This document shows positions 37,121 through 46,640 of a DNA stretch of 64,000 nucleotides, one piece after another. This DNA comes from Stenotrophomonas rhizophila (GTDB taxonomy: Bacteria; Pseudomonadota; Gammaproteobacteria; Xanthomonadales; Xanthomonadaceae). Position 1 is the first letter of the stretch; every line of letters starts with the position of its first letter. The position numbers were made by a program, and so were the translations under genes. The DNA is taken from assembly GCF_003651185.1 (NCBI RefSeq), contig NZ_RCDC01000004.1, positions 1,102,659 to 1,166,658 on the forward strand, given 5' to 3'. The notes beneath the pieces were generated by a model that saw only the letters and a program-made list of their open reading frames with translations, had not been told where the DNA came from and made no database searches.

Positions 37121-37993
37121 TTACACCACGGTGTTGTTGGCGGCGCGCAGGGCGGCGATGCGCTCGTCCAGCGGGGGGTGGCTCATGAACAGCTTCTTGG
37201 CGGCGCCGCCGGCGATGCCGAAGGCGGCGATCTGGGTCGGCAGCGTGCTCTGGCCGTGGTTGACCTTCAGGCGTTCCAGGGCGGCGATCATCTTCTGGCG
37301 GCCAGCCAGGTGGGCGCCACCGGCGTCGGCGCGGAATTCGCGGTGACGGGAGAACCACATGGAGATCATGGTGGCGAACAGGCCGAACACCATTTCCAGG
37401 ACGAACACGATGATGTAGTACGCAAAGCCGCGGCCGCCGCCTTCGCGGTTGCCGGACAGGGCGCTGTCGATGAAGCCGCCGACGATGCGGGCCAGGACGA
37501 TCACGAAGGTGTTGAGCACACCCTGCAGCAGGGCCATGGTAATCATGTCGCCATTGGCGACGTGGGCGATTTCATGGCCGAGCACGGCTTCGGCTTCGTC
37601 TTCGCTCATGTTGTGCAGCAGGCCGGTGGAGACGGCGACCAGGGCCTTGTTGCGGTTGGCGCCGGTGGCGAAGGCGTTTATTTCCGGGCCTTCGTAAACC
37701 GCCACTTCGGGCATGCCGATGCCGGCTTCGCGGGCCTGCCGTTCCACGGTGGCCAACAGCCAGCGTTCGGTCGGGTTGCGCGGCTCGGTGATCACGACGG
37801 CGCCGGTGGAGCGCTTGGCCATGAACTTGGAGAGCAGCAGCGAGATGAACGAGCCGCCGAAACCGAAGATGGCCGCGAAGACCAGCAGGCCGCTCATCTG
37901 GTTGGGATTGACGCCCAGTACCGACATCACGATGCCGGCCAGGATCAGCACCGCAAAGTTGGTCAGCAGGAAGAGAGCAATGCGACTGAACAT
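37121..37993 (-). CDS. htpX: HtpX, membrane M48B zinc protease
   Basis: 290 residues. Two N-terminal membrane helices ([23 protein letters not shown] and [22 protein letters not shown]), the catalytic HEIAH near residue 139, two further helices, then the zinc-ligand glutamate in [11 protein letters not shown]. It degrades misfolded inner-membrane proteins. ATG at 37991-37993 (MFSRIALF); an in-frame start 12 codons upstream adds a polar stretch. Divergent from gluQ across about 90 bp. Confidence 0.95.
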   Translation of the reverse strand: MFSRIALFLLTNFAVLILAGIVMSVLGVNPNQMSGLLVFAAIFGFGGSFISLLLSKFMAKRSTGAVVITEPRNPTERWLLATVERQAREAGIGMPEVAVYEGPEINAFATGANRNKALVAVSTGLLHNMSEDEAEAVLGHEIAHVANGDMITMALLQGVLNTFVIVLARIVGGFIDSALSGNREGGGRGFAYYIIVFVLEMVFGLFATMISMWFSRHREFRADAGGAHLAGRQKMIAALERLKVNHGQSTLPTQIAAFGIAGGAAKKLFMSHPPLDERIAALRAANNTVV

Positions 37994-38086
37994 GGGAAAA
38001 GGACGCTCATGGGAGGTTGATGAGTGCAAATCTGCGGTGACTTCAGCTTGAATTCAAGTCGCAAACTGACCGACGATTCATAGTCC

Positions 38087-38992
38087 ATGTCTGATACCTC
38101 CTATTGCGGGCGCTTTGCGCCCTCGCCTACCGGCCCCCTGCACCCCGGCTCGCTGCTGGCGGCGCTCGGCAGTTGGCTGCTCGCCCGCCACGCCGGCGGC
38201 CAGTGGCTGGTGCGCGTGGAGGACGTCGATCCTCCTCGAACGGTGCCTGGCGCGGTGAGCGGCCAACTGGCCGCACTGGCCGCCTTCGGGCTGTGCAGTG
38301 ACGGGCCGATCGTCCATCAGAGCCAGCGCGATGCGCTGTACCAGGGCGCGCTGGACCGGCTGCTGCGCGAGGGCAAGGCGTTTGCCTGCCACTGCAGCCG
38401 CAGCGAGCTGGCCGCGCAGGGCGGCATCCATCACCACTGCGTGGCCCGCGCCGCGCGTGCGCAACCGGCGGTGCGGCTGCGGGTGCCACCGGACAGCGTG
38501 GTGGGGTTCGACGACGGCTTGCAGGGCCGCATCGTGCAGGACGTGCACGCAAATGTCGGCGATTTCGTGCTGCGCCGGGCCGATGGCTTCTGGGCCTATC
38601 AACTGGCAGTGGTGGTCGACGATGGCGCGCAGCGCGTGACCGACGTGGTGCGCGGGGCCGATCTGCTCGAATCCACGCCGCGCCAGATCCTGCTGCAGCA
38701 GGCCCTGGGTCTGCCGACACCGCGCTACCTGCATCTGCCGCTGCTGCTCGGCCCGGAGGGACGCAAGCTCTCCAAGTCCGAGGCGGCGCTGCCGGTGGAC
38801 CCCGCCCAGCCGCTGCCAGCGCTGCGCCGGGCATGGGCGCAGCTGGGCCAGGATCCGGCGATCGGTGCAGGGGCCGATGAGGTGGGCGGGTGGCTTCGGC
38901 AGGCGGCCGATGGCTTTGATCCGGCGCGATTGCCACCGGGCGACATTCCGCTGCCGCACGCCGCTGGCGAGGCCGCCCCTTTTGCCCGCTGA
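38087..38992 (+). CDS. gluQ: GluQ, glutamyl-Q tRNA(Asp) synthetase
   Basis: Glutamylates queuosine at the wobble base of tRNA-Asp. 301 residues: a catalytic core of glutamyl-tRNA synthetase without the anticodon-binding domain. GRFAPSPTGPLHPGSLLAAL (HIGH-like), zinc site CHCSRSEL..HHHC, YQLAVVVDDGAQRVTDVVRGADLL and KLSKSE are all present. ATG 38087. The queuosine-pathway gene queG occurs elsewhere in this window, consistent with the cell having Q-modified tRNAs. Confidence 0.93.
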   Translation: MSDTSYCGRFAPSPTGPLHPGSLLAALGSWLLARHAGGQWLVRVEDVDPPRTVPGAVSGQLAALAAFGLCSDGPIVHQSQRDALYQGALDRLLREGKAFACHCSRSELAAQGGIHHHCVARAARAQPAVRLRVPPDSVVGFDDGLQGRIVQDVHANVGDFVLRRADGFWAYQLAVVVDDGAQRVTDVVRGADLLESTPRQILLQQALGLPTPRYLHLPLLLGPEGRKLSKSEAALPVDPAQPLPALRRAWAQLGQDPAIGAGADEVGGWLRQAADGFDPARLPPGDIPLPHAAGEAAPFAR

Positions 38993-39045
38993 TGTTGCAG
39001 AATCCTGTTCCCCCTTGTTCGCCCTGCCTTTCGGAGTAGCTGCTC

Positions 39046-39786
39046 ATGACATCTCGCGTCGCACTGGTCACCGGTGGTACCGGCGGTATCGGTACTGCCA
39101 TCTGCCAACGCCTGGCCGACCAGGGCCATCGGGTCGCCACCAACTACCGCGACGAAGCCAAAGCCAAGGCCTGGCGCGAGAAGATGTTGGCGCGCGGCTG
39201 CGATGTGGCGATCTTCCCGGGCGATGTGTCCGACCCGGGCACCGCCGAGAGCATGGTGCAGGCCGTTGAAGCGGCGCTGGGCCCGGTCGAGATCCTGATC
39301 AACAACGCCGGCATCACCCGAGACACCACCTTCCACCGCATGCGTGCGGACCAGTGGCACGACGTCATCAACACCAACCTCAACTCGGTGTTCAACGTCA
39401 CCCGCCCGGTCATCGAAGGCATGCGCCGCCGCGGCTGGGGCCGGGTCATCCAGATCAGCTCGATCAACGGCCTGAAGGGCCAGTACGGCCAGGCCAACTA
39501 CGCCGCCGCCAAGGCCGGCATGCACGGCTTCACCATTTCGCTGGCGCGCGAGAATGCGGGCTTCGGCATCACCGTGAATACGATTTCGCCGGGCTACGTG
39601 GCCACCGACATGGTGATGGCCGTGCCGGACGAAGTGCGCGCCAAGATCATTGCCGACATCCCCACCGGCCGCCTCGGCAAGCCGGAGGAGATCGCCTACG
39701 CGGTGGCCTTCCTGGTCAACGAGGAAGCCTCTTGGATCACCGGCTCCAACCTGGACATCAACGGCGGCCACCATATGGGGTGGTAA
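39046..39786 (+). CDS. phbB: PhbB, acetoacetyl-CoA reductase
   Basis: NADPH-dependent SDR of 246 residues giving (R)-3-hydroxybutyryl-CoA. TGGTGGIG nucleotide site, NNAGITRD, catalytic Ser in IQISSINGLKGQYGQ and YAAAK, then SPGYVATDMV, and the terminal block ending HHMGW is typical of PhbB. ATG 39046 with CGGAG upstream. Followed after about 120 bp by phaR, so it belongs to polyhydroxyalkanoate metabolism. The PHA synthase itself is not in this window. Confidence 0.92.
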   Translation: MTSRVALVTGGTGGIGTAICQRLADQGHRVATNYRDEAKAKAWREKMLARGCDVAIFPGDVSDPGTAESMVQAVEAALGPVEILINNAGITRDTTFHRMRADQWHDVINTNLNSVFNVTRPVIEGMRRRGWGRVIQISSINGLKGQYGQANYAAAKAGMHGFTISLARENAGFGITVNTISPGYVATDMVMAVPDEVRAKIIADIPTGRLGKPEEIAYAVAFLVNEEASWITGSNLDINGGHHMGW

Positions 39787-39796
39787 CGGCCGAAAT

Positions 39797-39882
39797 TGCT
39801 GCACTCCATGTTGCGCAACATAAATGCGGCCCCTTGCTACCTATGGCGGTTGCATAGGCTGCTGCACTGCGCCATGCTGCGC
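39797..39882 (+). promoter_or_regulatory. Candidate PhaR operator region
   Basis: Contains the perfect 14-bp palindrome ATGTTGCGCAACAT (39808-39821). A long imperfect direct repeat is also present, TGCTGCACTCCATGTTGCGC (39797-39816) and a relative with a 3-nt insertion at 39860-39882. PhaR proteins are known to bind TGC/GCA-rich sites and to repress their own gene, and this lies directly upstream of phaR. Confidence 0.5.
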
Positions 39883-39907
39883 GCCTACTGTGATGAGTGA
39901 CTGCTTC

Positions 39908-40453
39908 ATGGCTGCGACCCGCATTATCAAGAAGTACCCGAACCGCCGGCTCTACGACACGGAAATCTCCAGCTACATCACCATAGAGGATGTGCGCCAG
40001 CTGATCCTGGACGGTGAGGACTTCGAGGTGCGTGATGCCAAGAGCGGCGATGACCTGACCCGCTCGGTGCTGCTGCAGATCATCGCCGACCAGGAGCAGG
40101 ACGGCGAACCGATGCTGTCCACCCAGCTGCTCAGCCAGCTGATCCGCTTCTATGGGGACTCGCTGCAGGGCTTCATGGGCAATTACCTGGAGCGCAGCAT
40201 GCAGGTCTTCCTGGACCAGCAGCAGCAGTTCCGCCAGCAGATGGGCAATCTCCTCGGCCAGACTCCCTGGGCGATGATGAACCAGCTGACCGAGCGCAAC
40301 ATGGAGATGTGGCAGGACTTCCAGCGCAACATGGGCACCGGCTTCGGCGGCCGCCCGGGTAGCACCGGGACAGGTACCGCCACGGGTACGGGTACGGGTA
40401 CCGGCAAGAAGCCGGAAACGCCGGCACCGGGTGCAGGCAAAACCCGCCGCTGA
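39908..40453 (+). CDS. phaR: PhaR, polyhydroxyalkanoate synthesis repressor
   Basis: 181 residues from ATG 39908 (or 186 from ATG 39893; neither has a strong ribosome site). RIIKKYPNRRLYDTEISSYITIEDVRQLIL is the PHB/PHA accumulation regulator DNA-binding domain. The central region (LLSQLIRFYGDSLQGFMGNYLERSMQVFLDQQQQFRQQM) matches the family's second domain. The C terminus carries a low-complexity GTGTATGTGTGTG stretch encoded by a GGTACG-type microrepeat. The family senses PHA granules and represses phasin and its own gene. Confidence 0.92.
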   Translation: MAATRIIKKYPNRRLYDTEISSYITIEDVRQLILDGEDFEVRDAKSGDDLTRSVLLQIIADQEQDGEPMLSTQLLSQLIRFYGDSLQGFMGNYLERSMQVFLDQQQQFRQQMGNLLGQTPWAMMNQLTERNMEMWQDFQRNMGTGFGGRPGSTGTGTATGTGTGTGKKPETPAPGAGKTRR

Positions 40454-40475
40454 GCCCCCGGCGTGGCGCAACAAA

Positions 40476-40509
40476 GAAAAAGGCGCAGCCCTCGGGCCGC
40501 GCCTTTTCT
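40476..40509 (+). terminator. Terminator after phaR
   Basis: A stem formed by GAAAAAGGCGC and GCGCCTTTTC with a GC-rich loop, T-tract on the plus strand. The A-tract on the other side would serve the convergent gene as well. Confidence 0.8.
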
Positions 40510-40575
40510 CGTTTCGGGGCTGGGCGACGTCACCGTCGCCGGCCAGCCAGCCCTATCGCCGTCCAGCCGCGCCCA

Positions 40576-41541
40576 TCAGCGCTTGGGCTTGGCACAGCCA
40601 GTGCAGACCCGCTCGACCTTGTAGCCCTTGGCGCGCAGCTTCTCGACCACGCCGTCGTTGCCGAGCAGATGCAGCGTGCCGACCACCACCATCGTGCCGC
40701 CCTGCCCGGCCTGCAGATGCTGCTGCAGCTTGGGTACCCAGGCATCGTTGCGGTCGGTGTTGATGCGCTTGTACAGCTGCGGGTACTGGCCGCGCATCTC
40801 GGTGGCCATCGAGGTCCACAACAGCTTGTCGTCGCCACGGCGCCAGGCATCATGCAGCTTGCGCCCCATCTCGTCGCCCTTGCCGGCCTGTTCCAGCGCT
40901 TCGGCCACCATCTGCTGCTGTTCCTTGGCCGTCATCCCCGACAGCACCGCGATCTGGGTATCGATGTCTTCCAGCCCGGCGGTCGCCTTGCCGGCACTCG
41001 CGGCGCGGGTCATGAAATGGCGATCCAGGCCGAGCGCGGGGTCCAGTCCCATCTTGGTGAACTGACTCAGGGTGATGGTCAGGCCGACGAACCACGGCTT
41101 CATGCCCTGCAGTTGGGCCAGTGGCAGCTTGTTCTCCTGCGCATAGGCCTGCAGCCTGGTCCAGGTCGCAGCGTCCAGGTCGCGTTTGAGCTCCGAGCCA
41201 TCGGTGCGCATCGCGGCCTGCACCATTTTCTGCGCCAGCTGCGGCGATTCCATGTCCTGCGGCGACAGCTCGAACACCACCCGCTGCGAGGCCGTGAACG
41301 CCTGGTCGACATCGGCAGAGAGCGGGTAATCGCTCGGCTGCAGCAGATGGAACGAACCCAGCAGATACAGGCGGCTGTCGCCCGGGCCGGTCACCTTCCA
41401 CAGCAGCGGGACCGGCGGGGTGGCTTTCGCCGCTGTCGGCGCGCTCGGCGCCACCGGGCGCGCGTCGGCGCTGCCCGTACCGACCAACAGGCTCGCAGCG
41501 ATCAGCAACGGGGATACGACACGCGACAACATCGAGATCAT
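40576..41541 (-). CDS. TraB/GumN family envelope protein
   Basis: 321 residues with a signal peptide (VVSPLLIAASLLVGTGSADA). The family's two conserved motifs are present: YLLGSFHLLQPSDYPL near the N terminus and VVVGTLHLLGNDGVVEKL near the C terminus. Such proteins are putative metallo-hydrolases related to TIKI; the xanthan-cluster GumN belongs here, but function is not established. The ending CTGCAKPKR gives a pair of cysteines. ATG 41539-41541 with AAGGAGAG upstream; it shares one base with the stop of the preceding lipoprotein gene. Confidence 0.88.
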   Translation of the reverse strand: MISMLSRVVSPLLIAASLLVGTGSADARPVAPSAPTAAKATPPVPLLWKVTGPGDSRLYLLGSFHLLQPSDYPLSADVDQAFTASQRVVFELSPQDMESPQLAQKMVQAAMRTDGSELKRDLDAATWTRLQAYAQENKLPLAQLQGMKPWFVGLTITLSQFTKMGLDPALGLDRHFMTRAASAGKATAGLEDIDTQIAVLSGMTAKEQQQMVAEALEQAGKGDEMGRKLHDAWRRGDDKLLWTSMATEMRGQYPQLYKRINTDRNDAWVPKLQQHLQAGQGGTMVVVGTLHLLGNDGVVEKLRAKGYKVERVCTGCAKPKR

Positions 41542-42479
41542 CAAGCCTCTCCTTCAGGGGCGTGGTACGCCTGCTCACCTGCGTCCACACGCAGGTCCAG
41601 GCGGTTTTCAGGGGGTGTCAGTGGACACGTCGCGAACGGCGTGAACGCGCACGGCGGGTTGTAGGCGTGATTGAAATCGATCACCACCCGGCCCTGGTCA
41701 TCGGGCGCGGGCAGATCGAGATAGCGGCCGGCCGGATAGCTGCCGTGGCCGCTGGTGCGATCGCCGAAGATCACGAACAGCTCGCGCCCAGGCTCACCAA
41801 TCGCCTCCAGCCGCCAAGTGTGGCCGTCGCGTTCGAATTCCAGCGTGCCGGCATTGGGCATGTTCGTGGTCAGCCCGGTGATGTCCACGATCGGCAGCGT
41901 CTTGCCGGCCGGATGTGGCACGAAGCGCGCGGTGATGCGCCAGGACGGACCACCCGGCCAGTAGGTCAGGCCGGTGAAGTTCGTCCGCGAGGGGGCATCG
42001 GCGTGCTTGACCCGCAGCGCGAAGCGCTCACCGCGATGGATCAGGCTGAGCCGGCCCTTGTCGTCATCGAAGGCGATGACTGTCGGGGTGGGATCGCGAT
42101 CGCTGAAGAAGCGGATGCGGCCGGTGACCGGCTTGCCCTCCACGCGCATCGGCACGCCACGCTCCGGCGTGAACCAGACGGTGTTGCCGTCACGCGCGAC
42201 CATGCCCAGCTTGTCCGGGCCGACCGCCAGACGGATGCCGCTGCCCGGCCCACGCCCGATGTAGTGCGCCTTGTATTCCAGCCAGTGCAGGCCAACCAGG
42301 CTGGTCCAGCCATCGGCGGCGTGCAGTTCTTCGTAGCGCTGTTGGCGCCACTGCTGTTGTTCGGCGGCGAAGGCCGGATCGATCGCCACCTTCGCCGGTG
42401 CCGCCTCGTTCTTTTCGCCGCATCCTGACACGCTCACTGCCAGCAGCAACGCGGCGGCCCACACTCCCCAGTGCTTCAT
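41541..42479 (-). CDS. DUF1684 lipoprotein
   Basis: 312 residues. Signal peptide with lipobox (LLLAVSVSGCGEK), so lipid-anchored. The mature part matches DUF1684: EQQQWRQQRYEELHAADGWTSLVGLHWLEYKAHYIGRG at the N terminus and DFNHAYNPPCAFTPFATCPLTPPENRL at the C terminus, both diagnostic blocks. Biochemical role unknown. It lies 10 nt after mutL and overlaps the TraB/GumN gene, so it belongs to the tail of the nnr-tsaE-amiC-mutL run. Confidence 0.88.
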   Translation of the reverse strand: MKHWGVWAAALLLAVSVSGCGEKNEAAPAKVAIDPAFAAEQQQWRQQRYEELHAADGWTSLVGLHWLEYKAHYIGRGPGSGIRLAVGPDKLGMVARDGNTVWFTPERGVPMRVEGKPVTGRIRFFSDRDPTPTVIAFDDDKGRLSLIHRGERFALRVKHADAPSRTNFTGLTYWPGGPSWRITARFVPHPAGKTLPIVDITGLTTNMPNAGTLEFERDGHTWRLEAIGEPGRELFVIFGDRTSGHGSYPAGRYLDLPAPDDQGRVVIDFNHAYNPPCAFTPFATCPLTPPENRLDLRVDAGEQAYHAPEGEA

Positions 42480-42489
42480 GACCTTCCTC

Positions 42490-44367
42490 TCAACGTCCGC
42501 GCAGGAACCAGCGGTCGATTTCCGCCAGCGAAAAACGCGCCCAGGTCGGTCGGCCGTGATTGCACTGACCCGAGCGTTCGGTGATTTCCATGTCGCGCAG
42601 CAGGCCGTTCATTTCCGGCACGGTCAGGCGCCGGTTGGCGCGCACGGCACCATGGCAGGCCATGGTGGACAGCAGTTCGTCGCGGGCACTGGCGATGCGT
42701 CGGCTCTGGCCATGCTCGCGCAGGTCGGTCAGCACGTCGCGCAGCAGCGCTTCGGGTTCGGCATTGGCCAGCAATGCCGGAATGCTGCGCACATGCAGTG
42801 AGCCCGGCCCAGCGCGGGTGATTTCAAAGCCCAGCGAGGTCAAGGTCTCGGCCTCGCGCTCGGCGGTGTCGGCATCGCGTTCGCCCACCGCCAGGGTGAT
42901 CGGCACCAGCAGCGGCTGCGCATGCAGGCCCATGCCATCGTGCGCGGTTTTCAGGCGCTCGTAACCGATGCGCTCGTGCGCGGCGTGCATGTCCACCACG
43001 ATCAGGCCTTCGGCGTTCTCGGCGAGGATGTAGATGCCATGCAGCTGTGCGATCGCATAGCCCAGCGGCGGTACGCCACTGTCGGCTGCGGTCACCGGCA
43101 GGCCGTTTTCGCTCGGCATCGGCGCCAGGCTGCTGGTCGCTGCGGTACCGCCCGGCGCGCCATACAGCGCTGCATAGGCGGACGGCGCATCGGCCACGCG
43201 CAGCCCCAACGGTGATTGCTGCGGGCGCCAGTCGCCGCCCATGCCACCGCCACCGCCTGCACCGTTACCGGCGAGTGCATAGCCGGTGCTGCCGGCGGAC
43301 GGCAGGCCGTAGGCCGGCGCCGCAGTGGCGACACTCTCGGTGGCATGCACCTGGGGACCGGCCGCGGTCATGCCGGCACGGGTTTCAGCCAGCGCCTCCT
43401 TGAGCGTGCGGTAGACGAAATCGTGGATCAGGCGCGAGTCGCGGAAGCGAACCTCGTGCTTGGCCGGGTGCACGTTGACGTCCACGCGGGTCGGGTCGAG
43501 TTCCAGGAACAGCACATACGCCGGCTGACGGCCATGGAACAGCACGTCGCCGTAGGCCATCTTCACCGCATGGGCGACACTGCGATCGCGTACCGAACGG
43601 CCGTTGACGTACAGGTACTGCTGATCGGTGCTGGCCCGCGAATAGTGCGGCTGCGCGATCCAGCCGTGCAGGCGCAGGCCGGCCCCGCTGTGGTCCACCC
43701 GCAACGCCTGGTTGGCGAAGTCTTCGCCCAGTGTTTCGCCCAGGCGCGCATCCGAGTACAGATCGCCGGGCTTGTAGCGGCGCGAGGGTTTGCCGTTGTG
43801 CGACACGCGCAGCTCCACATCCGGACGCGCCAGCGCGAGCGAGCGCAACCACTCTTCGATATGGCCCAGCTCGGTGCGCTCGGCGCGCAGGAACTTGCGG
43901 CGCGCCGGCACGTTGTAGAACAGCTCGCGCACTTCTACCGTGGTGCCGGGCGCCTGCGCGCGCGGGGTGACTTCGCCCAGCCGGCCGCCCTCGATATGCA
44001 GGGCCGAACCGTGCTCGTCGATGGCGCGGCGCGAGCTCAGGGTGAAGCGGCTGACCGAGGCGATCGACGGCAGCGCTTCGCCGCGGAAGCCGAGCGTCGC
44101 CACCGATTCCAGATCATCCAGGCTGGCGATCTTGCTGGTTGCATGCCGCGACACGGCCAACGGCAGCTCTTCCGGAGCGATGCCACCGCCGTCGTCGCGG
44201 ATGCGGATCAGCCGCACACCGCCCTCTTCCAGGTCGATATCCACGCGGGTCGCACCGGCATCCAACGCGTTTTCGACCAGTTCCTTGACCACGGACGCAG
44301 GGCGTTCGACCACTTCGCCGGCGGCGATCTGGTTGATCAGGATCTCAGGGAGTTGGCGGATGCTCAT
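42490..44367 (-). CDS. mutL: MutL, mismatch repair protein
   Basis: 625 residues. N-terminal GHKL ATPase: [56 protein letters not shown] Gly/Ala/Ser-rich linker of about 110 residues (including [11 protein letters not shown]) leads to the C-terminal domain with [12 protein letters not shown] (from ~459), ACHGAVRAN and [10 protein letters not shown]. These are the metal-binding endonuclease motifs of MutL from bacteria without MutH, so this MutL is probably a nicking endonuclease. ATG 44365-44367 with GGAGGTGCGC upstream. Confidence 0.96.
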   Translation of the reverse strand: MSIRQLPEILINQIAAGEVVERPASVVKELVENALDAGATRVDIDLEEGGVRLIRIRDDGGGIAPEELPLAVSRHATSKIASLDDLESVATLGFRGEALPSIASVSRFTLSSRRAIDEHGSALHIEGGRLGEVTPRAQAPGTTVEVRELFYNVPARRKFLRAERTELGHIEEWLRSLALARPDVELRVSHNGKPSRRYKPGDLYSDARLGETLGEDFANQALRVDHSGAGLRLHGWIAQPHYSRASTDQQYLYVNGRSVRDRSVAHAVKMAYGDVLFHGRQPAYVLFLELDPTRVDVNVHPAKHEVRFRDSRLIHDFVYRTLKEALAETRAGMTAAGPQVHATESVATAAPAYGLPSAGSTGYALAGNGAGGGGGMGGDWRPQQSPLGLRVADAPSAYAALYGAPGGTAATSSLAPMPSENGLPVTAADSGVPPLGYAIAQLHGIYILAENAEGLIVVDMHAAHERIGYERLKTAHDGMGLHAQPLLVPITLAVGERDADTAEREAETLTSLGFEITRAGPGSLHVRSIPALLANAEPEALLRDVLTDLREHGQSRRIASARDELLSTMACHGAVRANRRLTVPEMNGLLRDMEITERSGQCNHGRPTWARFSLAEIDRWFLRGR

Positions 44368-44474
44368 GCGCACCTCCAGGCAGTGGAGGTGGCAGGCATG
44401 GCAGCGGTGGGAATTCGGGAAACGGACGTCATCCCGTGATGATAGCGTGCGCCGGGCGGTGCAGCCCGGCGGGG

Positions 44475-46073
44475 TTACTTGCTGCCGCCCGCCACGGTGC
44501 CGGCGGCATCGATTTCAGCCTGCGCGCGCGCGGCGTACAGGGTGCCCGGCGGCGGCTGACGGCTGAAGAAGGTGTGCACACCATCCAGCACCGCACCGGC
44601 GATCTGGCGCTGGTAGGCCGGATCGATCAGGCGGCGCTCTTCATCCGGGTTGGAGATGAAGGCGGTTTCGACCAGCATGGCCGGCATGTCCGAGGTGCGC
44701 AGCACCGCGAAGTTCGCACGTTCAATGTTGGGCTTGTGATTCTTGCCGATCCGCTTCAGGCCGCCCAGCACATGCCCGGCCGCGTCTTCGGAGGCCTTCA
44801 TGTAACCGCTCTGGGCCAGATCCAGCAGCACGTTGGCCAGGGTGCCTTCGGTCTGCTGCAGGCGCACGCCACCCACCAGATCGGCGGCGTTTTCCTTGTC
44901 GGCCAGCCAGCGCGCACGCTGCGAGGAGGCGCCCTTGGTGGAGAGCACGTACACCGACGAGCCGGTCGCGGCCCGGTTCTCGGCGGCATCGGCGTGGATC
45001 GAGATGAACATGTCGGCCTTGGCCGCACGCGCTTTCTGCGCGCGCATCGGCAGCGGAATGAACACGTCGCTGTCGCGGGTCAGGTAGGCCTTCAGCCCGG
45101 GCGTCGCGTTGACCTGGCGGGCCAGTTCACGTGCCACCGCCAGGGTGATGTCTTTTTCGCGCTTGCCGGTCGGGCCGACGGCGCCGGGATCCTGGCCGCC
45201 ATGGCCGGGATCGATCGCGATCACCAGTGGACGCATGCCGGCGCGCATCTTCACGCGCGAAGCGTCGCTGGGCATGGCCGGACGCGGGTTGTCCTGCAGC
45301 GCCGGGGTCGGCGCGGGCGCCGGAACCGGGGCACTGGCCACGACCGCCGGGGTCGACTGGCCGGCCAGGATCGCGGCCGGCGACGCACTGTTGCTGGCCG
45401 CGTTGGCGGTCCCTGCGGCAGCGACGTTGACCGTGGTGGCCGTCGCGGCAGCCGGGCCCGGCGCCGAGGTGGCGACCGTGGCGCTGGCCTGCTGGCGTAC
45501 CGACGCGGTCAGCAACGCGGTGGCGCGCGCGGCATCGCTGCGTGCCTGTGCAGTCTGGGCGGGGGTCGGTGCAGGGGTCGGTGCCGGCGCGGTGGCCGGC
45601 GTCGAAGCCGCTGGCGTGGGCGAAGGTGCTGCGGCCGGGGTCGGCGCGGCCGCACTGGCAACGGTGGCCGCGGCCGGCGCATCGCCCGGCCACTCGATCA
45701 CCAAGCGCGACTCATTGCCCTGCTTGATCATCTGCGGGCGGAACGGCGCGACCGATTCGGCCAGATCGAACACCACGCGGAACGTGCCTGGCACCGGCTG
45801 CCCGGTGCGGACAGCGGTGACCACGCCCTTGGGCGCAGGCAGTGTGAGGTTGCGGATCGCGCTGGAATCCGGGAAATCCACCACCAGCCGGTTCGGACCG
45901 GCCAGGGACAGGGTCTTGTAGCCCCCGCTGCCGGCCAGCGAAATCTCCGCACGGGTACCGGTCGCACCGGTCTCCACGGCCACCTGGCGGACTTCGCCCG
46001 CCCACGACAGCGCGCTCGCCAGACAGAGTCCGACGGCAGTGCAGAGGGCGGCGAGTGATTTCCCCATTGGCAT
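44475..46073 (-). CDS. amiC: AmiC-type N-acetylmuramoyl-L-alanine amidase
   Basis: 532 residues. Signal peptide ([16 protein letters not shown]), AMIN domain (about 32-140, [21 protein letters not shown]), then about 130 residues of Ala/Pro/Thr low complexity, then an Amidase_3 domain. Zinc ligands: [22 protein letters not shown] and [12 protein letters not shown]. It cleaves septal peptidoglycan during cell separation. The linker is longer than in E. coli AmiC. ATG 46073 or the ATG two codons later; the ribosome site is not clear. Sits between tsaE and mutL, as in many gammaproteobacteria. Confidence 0.94.
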   Translation of the reverse strand: MPMGKSLAALCTAVGLCLASALSWAGEVRQVAVETGATGTRAEISLAGSGGYKTLSLAGPNRLVVDFPDSSAIRNLTLPAPKGVVTAVRTGQPVPGTFRVVFDLAESVAPFRPQMIKQGNESRLVIEWPGDAPAAATVASAAAPTPAAAPSPTPAASTPATAPAPTPAPTPAQTAQARSDAARATALLTASVRQQASATVATSAPGPAAATATTVNVAAAGTANAASNSASPAAILAGQSTPAVVASAPVPAPAPTPALQDNPRPAMPSDASRVKMRAGMRPLVIAIDPGHGGQDPGAVGPTGKREKDITLAVARELARQVNATPGLKAYLTRDSDVFIPLPMRAQKARAAKADMFISIHADAAENRAATGSSVYVLSTKGASSQRARWLADKENAADLVGGVRLQQTEGTLANVLLDLAQSGYMKASEDAAGHVLGGLKRIGKNHKPNIERANFAVLRTSDMPAMLVETAFISNPDEERRLIDPAYQRQIAGAVLDGVHTFFSRQPPPGTLYAARAQAEIDAAGTVAGGSK

Positions 46074-46155
46074 GGGTCTGGATTCAATCACCGCGCTGAA
46101 TGAAATGCAACTCCTTTTCCCTTAATAATCCGTAACCTGCCGGTGTTTCCTAGTG

Positions 46156-46638
46156 TCAGCCGACAGAAAGGGCCTGCAAGTCACCCCCTTGGGGCAGCCG
46201 TGCGAGCCATTCACGACCGGCCGGACTGGTGGCGGTGAGCCGGGCGCGACGCCCCTGTCCTTGGATATCCAGGGCCACTTCGAGGTCCGTCGGCGGCAAT
46301 GCACCGGCACCGCGCTCGGGCCATTCGACCAGCCACAGCGAGGCGCTGCCTTCGTCCAGCCCGAGGAAATCCAGCTCCTGCGCGTTGCCGATCCGGTACA
46401 GATCCAGGTGCCAGGCCTCGTGGCCGTCGGCCAGCGGGTAGCGCTCCACCAGGGTGTAGGTCGGGCTGCGGATCGCCCCCTGCACGCCCAGCGCGCGCAG
46501 CAGTGCGCGGGCCAGGGTGGATTTACCGGCCCCCAGGTCGCCCTGCAGCTGCATCACCGCCTGCGGCGGCCGGGTCGCGGCCAGCCGTTGCCCGAGCAGG
46601 TCGGTGTCTTCGGTCTGCGCGAGGAAAAACTCGATCAT
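46156..46638 (-). CDS. tsaE: TsaE, tRNA t6A synthesis ATPase
   Basis: 160 residues. Walker A GDLGAGKSTLARALL, the SPTYTLVERY block, HLDLYRI and LVEWPERG are TsaE signatures. Required for threonylcarbamoyl-adenosine formation with TsaB and TsaD. ATG 46636-46638 (MIEFFLAQTED), 2 nt after the nnr stop. Followed by amiC after 82 nt. Confidence 0.95.
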   Translation of the reverse strand: MIEFFLAQTEDTDLLGQRLAATRPPQAVMQLQGDLGAGKSTLARALLRALGVQGAIRSPTYTLVERYPLADGHEAWHLDLYRIGNAQELDFLGLDEGSASLWLVEWPERGAGALPPTDLEVALDIQGQGRRARLTATSPAGREWLARLPQGGDLQALSVG

Positions 46639-46640
46639 GT

